From contig JABDPK010000217.1 of the NCBI GenBank assembly GCA_013042795.1, forward strand, positions 1 through 9,702: a DNA stretch of 9,702 nt, written 5' to 3'. The notes under the pieces are model-generated. The model had not been told where the DNA came from and made no database searches. It saw only the letters and a program-made list of their open reading frames with translations. The position numbers were made by a program, and so were the translations under genes. Positions 6,693-9,702 of this stretch are shown piece after piece; the stretch's first letter is position 1; each line of letters starts with the position of its first letter. The DNA comes from Saprospiraceae bacterium. Lineage in GTDB: Bacteria; Bacteroidota; Bacteroidia; Chitinophagales; Saprospiraceae.

Positions 6693-7766
6693 ATGGCAAC
6701 TAAATTCAGAAAGGGCGTTCTTCACGGTGATGAAGTAACTGCTTTATTGGATCATGCAAATGAAAATAATTATGCAATTCCCGCAGTAAATGTTGTGGGA
6801 ACGAATTCGGTTAATGCTTGTCTTGAGACAGCAAGAGATTTAAATTCTCCAATAATTATTCAGTTTTCGAATGGGGGAGCCAGTTTTTTTGCAGGTAAAG
6901 GTCTGAGTAATGAAAATCAAAATGCTGCAATACTGGGAGGTATTTCCGGAGCACAGCATATTCATACTTTGGCAAAGGCATATGGAGTCACAGTTATTCT
7001 GCATACCGATCATTGCGCAAAAAAATTATTGCCCTGGATTTCCGGTTTACTGGATGCCAGCGAAAAACATTTTGAAAAAACCGGAGCGCCACTTTATTCT
7101 TCACATATGTTGGATCTCTCTGAAGAGGCTCTGGTAGAAAACCTGGATATCTGTTGTGAATATTTTAAAAGAATGGCTCCACTGGGAATCACCCTTGAAA
7201 TGGAGTTAGGTGTTACAGGTGGTGAAGAAGATGGTGTGGATAATACCGATGTGGATAGTTCAAAACTATATACCCAGCCTGATGAGGTTTTCTATTCCTA
7301 TGAACGTTTATCTGCAATCAGTGACAGGTTCACCATTGCAGCTGCGTTTGGAAATGTACATGGTGTTTATAAGCCTGGAAATGTTGAACTCACACCAAAA
7401 ATCCTTAAAAATTCCCAGGCTTATGTTAAAGAAAAACTGAATTTAACGTCTGATCAGCCAATCAAATTTGTGTTTCATGGTGGATCCGGATCCAGTACTG
7501 AAGAAATAAGGGAGGCTATTGATTATGGTGTGATTAAGATGAATATCGATACCGACCAGCAATGGGCATACTGGGAAGGGGTAAGAGATTATTATGAAGC
7601 CAAGAAAGGCTATATGCAGACCCAGATAGGAAATCCGGACGGTGATGACCTGCCAAATAAAAAGATCTATGATCCACGTAAATGGTTAAGAGCAGGGGAG
7701 GATGCTTTCAGAAAAAGACTGACAAAAGCATTTGAAGATCTGAATTGTATCAATAAGTCGGTTTAA
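6693..7766 (+). CDS. fbaA: Class II fructose-bisphosphate aldolase (E. coli FbaA-like, class IIA)
   Basis: This zinc enzyme reversibly cleaves fructose 1,6-bisphosphate to dihydroxyacetone phosphate and glyceraldehyde 3-phosphate in glycolysis and gluconeogenesis. Its 357 residues are close to E. coli FbaA in length and resemble it throughout. Catalytic Asp106 and zinc ligand His107 sit in HTDHC (104-108). E171 lies in E-M-E-L-G, and E178-E179 in the T-G-G-E-E-D-G loop. Zinc ligands His223 (N-V-H-G-V-Y) and His262 (F-H-G-G-S-G-S) are present, and K-M-N-I-D-T-D (282-288) binds phosphate. No key residue is missing. It lies 25 bases after trxB with no promoter box seen in the gap, so it is likely the second gene of that transcript. 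Its stop abuts that of dnaG, and a hairpin plus T-run just downstream probably ends transcription. Confidence 0.96.
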   Translation: MATKFRKGVLHGDEVTALLDHANENNYAIPAVNVVGTNSVNACLETARDLNSPIIIQFSNGGASFFAGKGLSNENQNAAILGGISGAQHIHTLAKAYGVTVILHTDHCAKKLLPWISGLLDASEKHFEKTGAPLYSSHMLDLSEEALVENLDICCEYFKRMAPLGITLEMELGVTGGEEDGVDNTDVDSSKLYTQPDEVFYSYERLSAISDRFTIAAAFGNVHGVYKPGNVELTPKILKNSQAYVKEKLNLTSDQPIKFVFHGGSGSSTEEIREAIDYGVIKMNIDTDQQWAYWEGVRDYYEAKKGYMQTQIGNPDGDDLPNKKIYDPRKWLRAGEDAFRKRLTKAFEDLNCINKSV

Positions 7767-9702
7767 TCAGGGTACTACTGTACCCAATTTTTCCGCAAGA
7801 ATCTTTTCTTCTTCTGATAGTCTTTTATAGGCTTTAAGATGTAATTGTACATCTTTGCCCTCTAAAGATAATTTGTGAATTTGGGATTGAAGTTCTTTTT
7901 TTACAGACTTAATCTTTTTTTCCTTAAACCTCAATACTGATTGCATACTATCTTTTAAATAATTGTTTTCAGGCATTTTTTGTGTTTGGAGATAAACACC
8001 TTTCTCCTCCCAATTAGCATAATTATATTGAGATTGCAGATTGTCAATAGCGAATTTCCTGATATTATCATCAGTATGATTAACAAAATACTGTCTCATT
8101 GTTGAGATGTTTGATGCATTTTCAATTATTTGGAATGCTTCTAGAATAATTTGCTTGAGCATTGGGTTATCAAAATGATTAAATAATTCATAAATATTTG
8201 AATAAACATAATCTGCTACTACAAATTCATTTCCTTCCTCATCTTTAAAAGTCTTGTCTCCAAAATTTACAATGATCCTTGCGAGATCCTTTTCCTGATA
8301 AATATCATTGTTGGACTCAAATTTCGGTTGCTCATGGTTAATCTTTTCTTCAGCTACAAAGTCCGTTTCATTGACGTTTGGAGGTAGTTGGTTCCTTTCC
8401 TCTCGTTCTTTTTTTAAGCGCCATTGACGAATATTTTCTTTGATGGCCTTATTAACTTCTCCAATAAGAATTTTTTCATCAACTTCCATCTGGAGAGCAC
8501 ATTGCCTGATATATAAAGACCTTTTTATGGGATCTCTTAATTTGGAAATACTTCCAATGATGTTATTTATCAGCTTTGAACGCTTAACTGGATCATCACC
8601 AGCTTCTTCCAAAAGCAAGTCCATTTTGAAATAGATAAAATCCTTGGCATTGTTGTCAAGAAAGTTCTGAAATTCCTGTGAACCTGATTTTGTAATAAAG
8701 GAATCGGGGTCTTCACCTTCAGGCAATAGAACTAGTTTGACGTTCATGTCATTTTCCAATACAATATCCAGTCCACGCATGGCGGCCTTGATGCCAGCAG
8801 GGTCTCCATCATATAGAAATGTAATATTCTCAGTATATCTTTTTACCAGCCTTACTTGCTCAGCAGTGAGCGCTGTTCCACTGGAGGCTACGACATTGCT
8901 GACACCATTCTGGAAAAGACTGATCACATCTGTATAACCTTCGACGATGTAACAGTTATCCTGTTTTCTTATCTCTCCTTTGGCCAGGTGCATGGCATAT
9001 AATACCTTTCGCTTATTGTAGATAGGTGTTTCAGGTGAGTTGATATATTTTGGTTGTTTCTTGCTGGTCGATAATGTTCTTCCTGCAAAAGCAATGATTT
9101 TACCAGAAACATTATGTATTGGGAACATGACCCGGTTTCGAAAGAAGTCGTATCCGTTTTTCGATGTCAAGCCAATGTCCTTGAGGTATTCTTCCTTGAA
9201 TTGTTTGGCTAAGGCTTTATCAGTCAATCCTTTTGAATCATCCGAAGAATAACCGAGTTTGAATTGCTTGATCGTCTGCTCAATAAAGCCTCTTTCCTTG
9301 AAATAGCTCAGGGCGATTGCCTTCCCGTCATTGGAATTAAACAATTTGTCATGGTAGAAATCTCCGGCGAAGTCGTTGATGATATAATAGCTTTCCTCAA
9401 GGTTCTTTTGTTCCTTCCAGGCATCATCATCTCCTTTGTTGTCTTCCTCAAGTTCAATATTATATTTAGCAGCCAGAGTTCTGATTGCCTCCGGAAAGGA
9501 AAGGTGGTCATGATCCATTAAAAACTGCGCAGATCCTCCTACTTTTCCACAACCAAAACATTTATAGATATTTTTGGAAGGTGATACAGTAAAAGATGGC
9601 GTTTTTTCATCGTGGAAAGGGCAGAGGCCAATCATGTTTGAACCACGTCTTTTCAGGTTGACATATTCTTCGATGATATGATCAATCTGGACTGTATTAA
9701 GT
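7767..9702 (-). CDS. dnaG: DNA primase DnaG (N-terminus cut by window edge)
   Basis: Makes the RNA primers for chromosome replication together with the DnaB helicase. The frame stays open to the right edge. Before the Met at 9635 there are 22 more codons ending V-N-L-K-R-R-G-S-N, which is family sequence, so that Met is internal and about ten N-terminal residues are missing. Counting from that Met, the CHC2 zinc finger is C5-P-F-H8 with C26-F-G-C29. An F-R-N-R-V-M-F-P-I motif lies at 165-173. The TOPRIM catalytic core has E232 in V-E-G-Y-T-D and D276/D278 in Y-D-G-D-P-A-G, with E-G-E-D-P-D at 306-311. After about residue 400 the sequence becomes a charged linker and a helical C-terminal region, expected to contact DnaB but not recognisable by motif. 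That last part is unusually AT-rich. The stop directly abuts fbaA, and its final codons form that gene's terminator. Promoter and neighbours lie outside the window. Confidence 0.96.
   Translation of the reverse strand, partial: LNTVQIDHIIEEYVNLKRRGSNMIGLCPFHDEKTPSFTVSPSKNIYKCFGCGKVGGSAQFLMDHDHLSFPEAIRTLAAKYNIELEEDNKGDDDAWKEQKNLEESYYIINDFAGDFYHDKLFNSNDGKAIALSYFKERGFIEQTIKQFKLGYSSDDSKGLTDKALAKQFKEEYLKDIGLTSKNGYDFFRNRVMFPIHNVSGKIIAFAGRTLSTSKKQPKYINSPETPIYNKRKVLYAMHLAKGEIRKQDNCYIVEGYTDVISLFQNGVSNVVASSGTALTAEQVRLVKRYTENITFLYDGDPAGIKAAMRGLDIVLENDMNVKLVLLPEGEDPDSFITKSGSQEFQNFLDNNAKDFIYFKMDLLLEEAGDDPVKRSKLINNIIGSISKLRDPIKRSLYIRQCALQMEVDEKILIGEVNKAIKENIRQWRLKKEREERNQLPPNVNETDFVAEEKINHEQPKFESNNDIYQEKDLARIIVNFGDKTFKDEEGNEFVVADYVYSNIYELFNHFDNPMLKQIILEAFQIIENASNISTMRQYFVNHTDDNIRKFAIDNLQSQYNYANWEEKGVYLQTQKMPENNYLKDSMQSVLRFKEKKIKSVKKELQSQIHKLSLEGKDVQLHLKAYKRLSEEEKILAEKLGTVVP
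7770..7792 (+). terminator. Intrinsic terminator for trxB-fbaA, inside the 3' end of dnaG
   Basis: A perfect 6-bp stem, GGGTAC (7770-7775) and GTACCC (7780-7785), with a 4-base loop TACT, is followed by AATTTTT (7786-7792). It begins four bases after the fbaA stop. In the other direction no T-run follows the hairpin, so it should work only for fbaA. The same bases encode the final Gly-Thr-Val-Val-Pro of DnaG and the first base pair of the TGA stop. Confidence 0.7.

Noticed and set aside
7702..7731. Imperfect hairpin ATGCTTTCAG / CTGACAAAAGCAT near the fbaA 3' end, a candidate dnaG terminator
   Set aside because: It has a 3-base bulge and no T-run on the minus strand, and it is in conserved coding sequence.
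1..9702. Possible mobile element, defence system, CRISPR array or tRNA
   Set aside because: No transposase, integrase, direct-repeat array or RNA gene was seen. Apart from the surface protein and the protease, the genes are core housekeeping functions.

Overview
The window looks like ordinary chromosomal DNA of a Bacteroidota bacterium, most likely from the Saprospiria/Chitinophagia side of the phylum. The lineage is inferred from four things. There is a very large surface protein ending in a gliding-motility-type (CHU_C) secretion domain, which is a type IX secretion signal. Two genes carry a Bacteroidota-style -7 box (TAnnTTTG). Shine-Dalgarno sequences are absent. Hand-counted lines outside one AT-rich patch run at about 40% G+C. 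The genus cannot be read from this sequence.

Layout from left to right: (1) The 3' part of a giant multidomain adhesin-like gene (+), cut by the left edge, with five tandem C-W-C Ig/PKD-like repeats, further Ig-like and PKD modules, and the CHU_C domain. (2) yajC (-), a small Sec translocon accessory protein, convergent with the adhesin with no spacer. (3) aroK (+), shikimate kinase, divergent from yajC across a 71-base gap. (4) An S8 (subtilisin-like) serine protease (-) with four predicted N-terminal membrane helices; its stop codon overlaps that of aroK through a shared TTAA. (5) A 108-base divergent promoter region. (6) trxB and fbaA (+), thioredoxin reductase and class II fructose-bisphosphate aldolase, 25 bases apart and probably one transcript. 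(7) dnaG (-), DNA primase, convergent with fbaA with no spacer and cut by the right edge just inside its N-terminus.

Most genes are unrelated housekeeping functions: aromatic amino acid synthesis, redox, glycolysis/gluconeogenesis, replication and Sec export. The exceptions are the adhesin and the membrane-anchored protease, which act at or outside the cell envelope. Packing is tight. All three convergent pairs meet with zero or negative spacing, and the one clear intrinsic terminator (after fbaA) is built from the last codons of dnaG on the opposite strand. No stretch over 300 bases lacks a gene, and I see no mobile element, CRISPR array, tRNA, rRNA or defence system. The items most worth a second look are the polytopic subtilase, the C-W-C repeat array and the embedded terminator.
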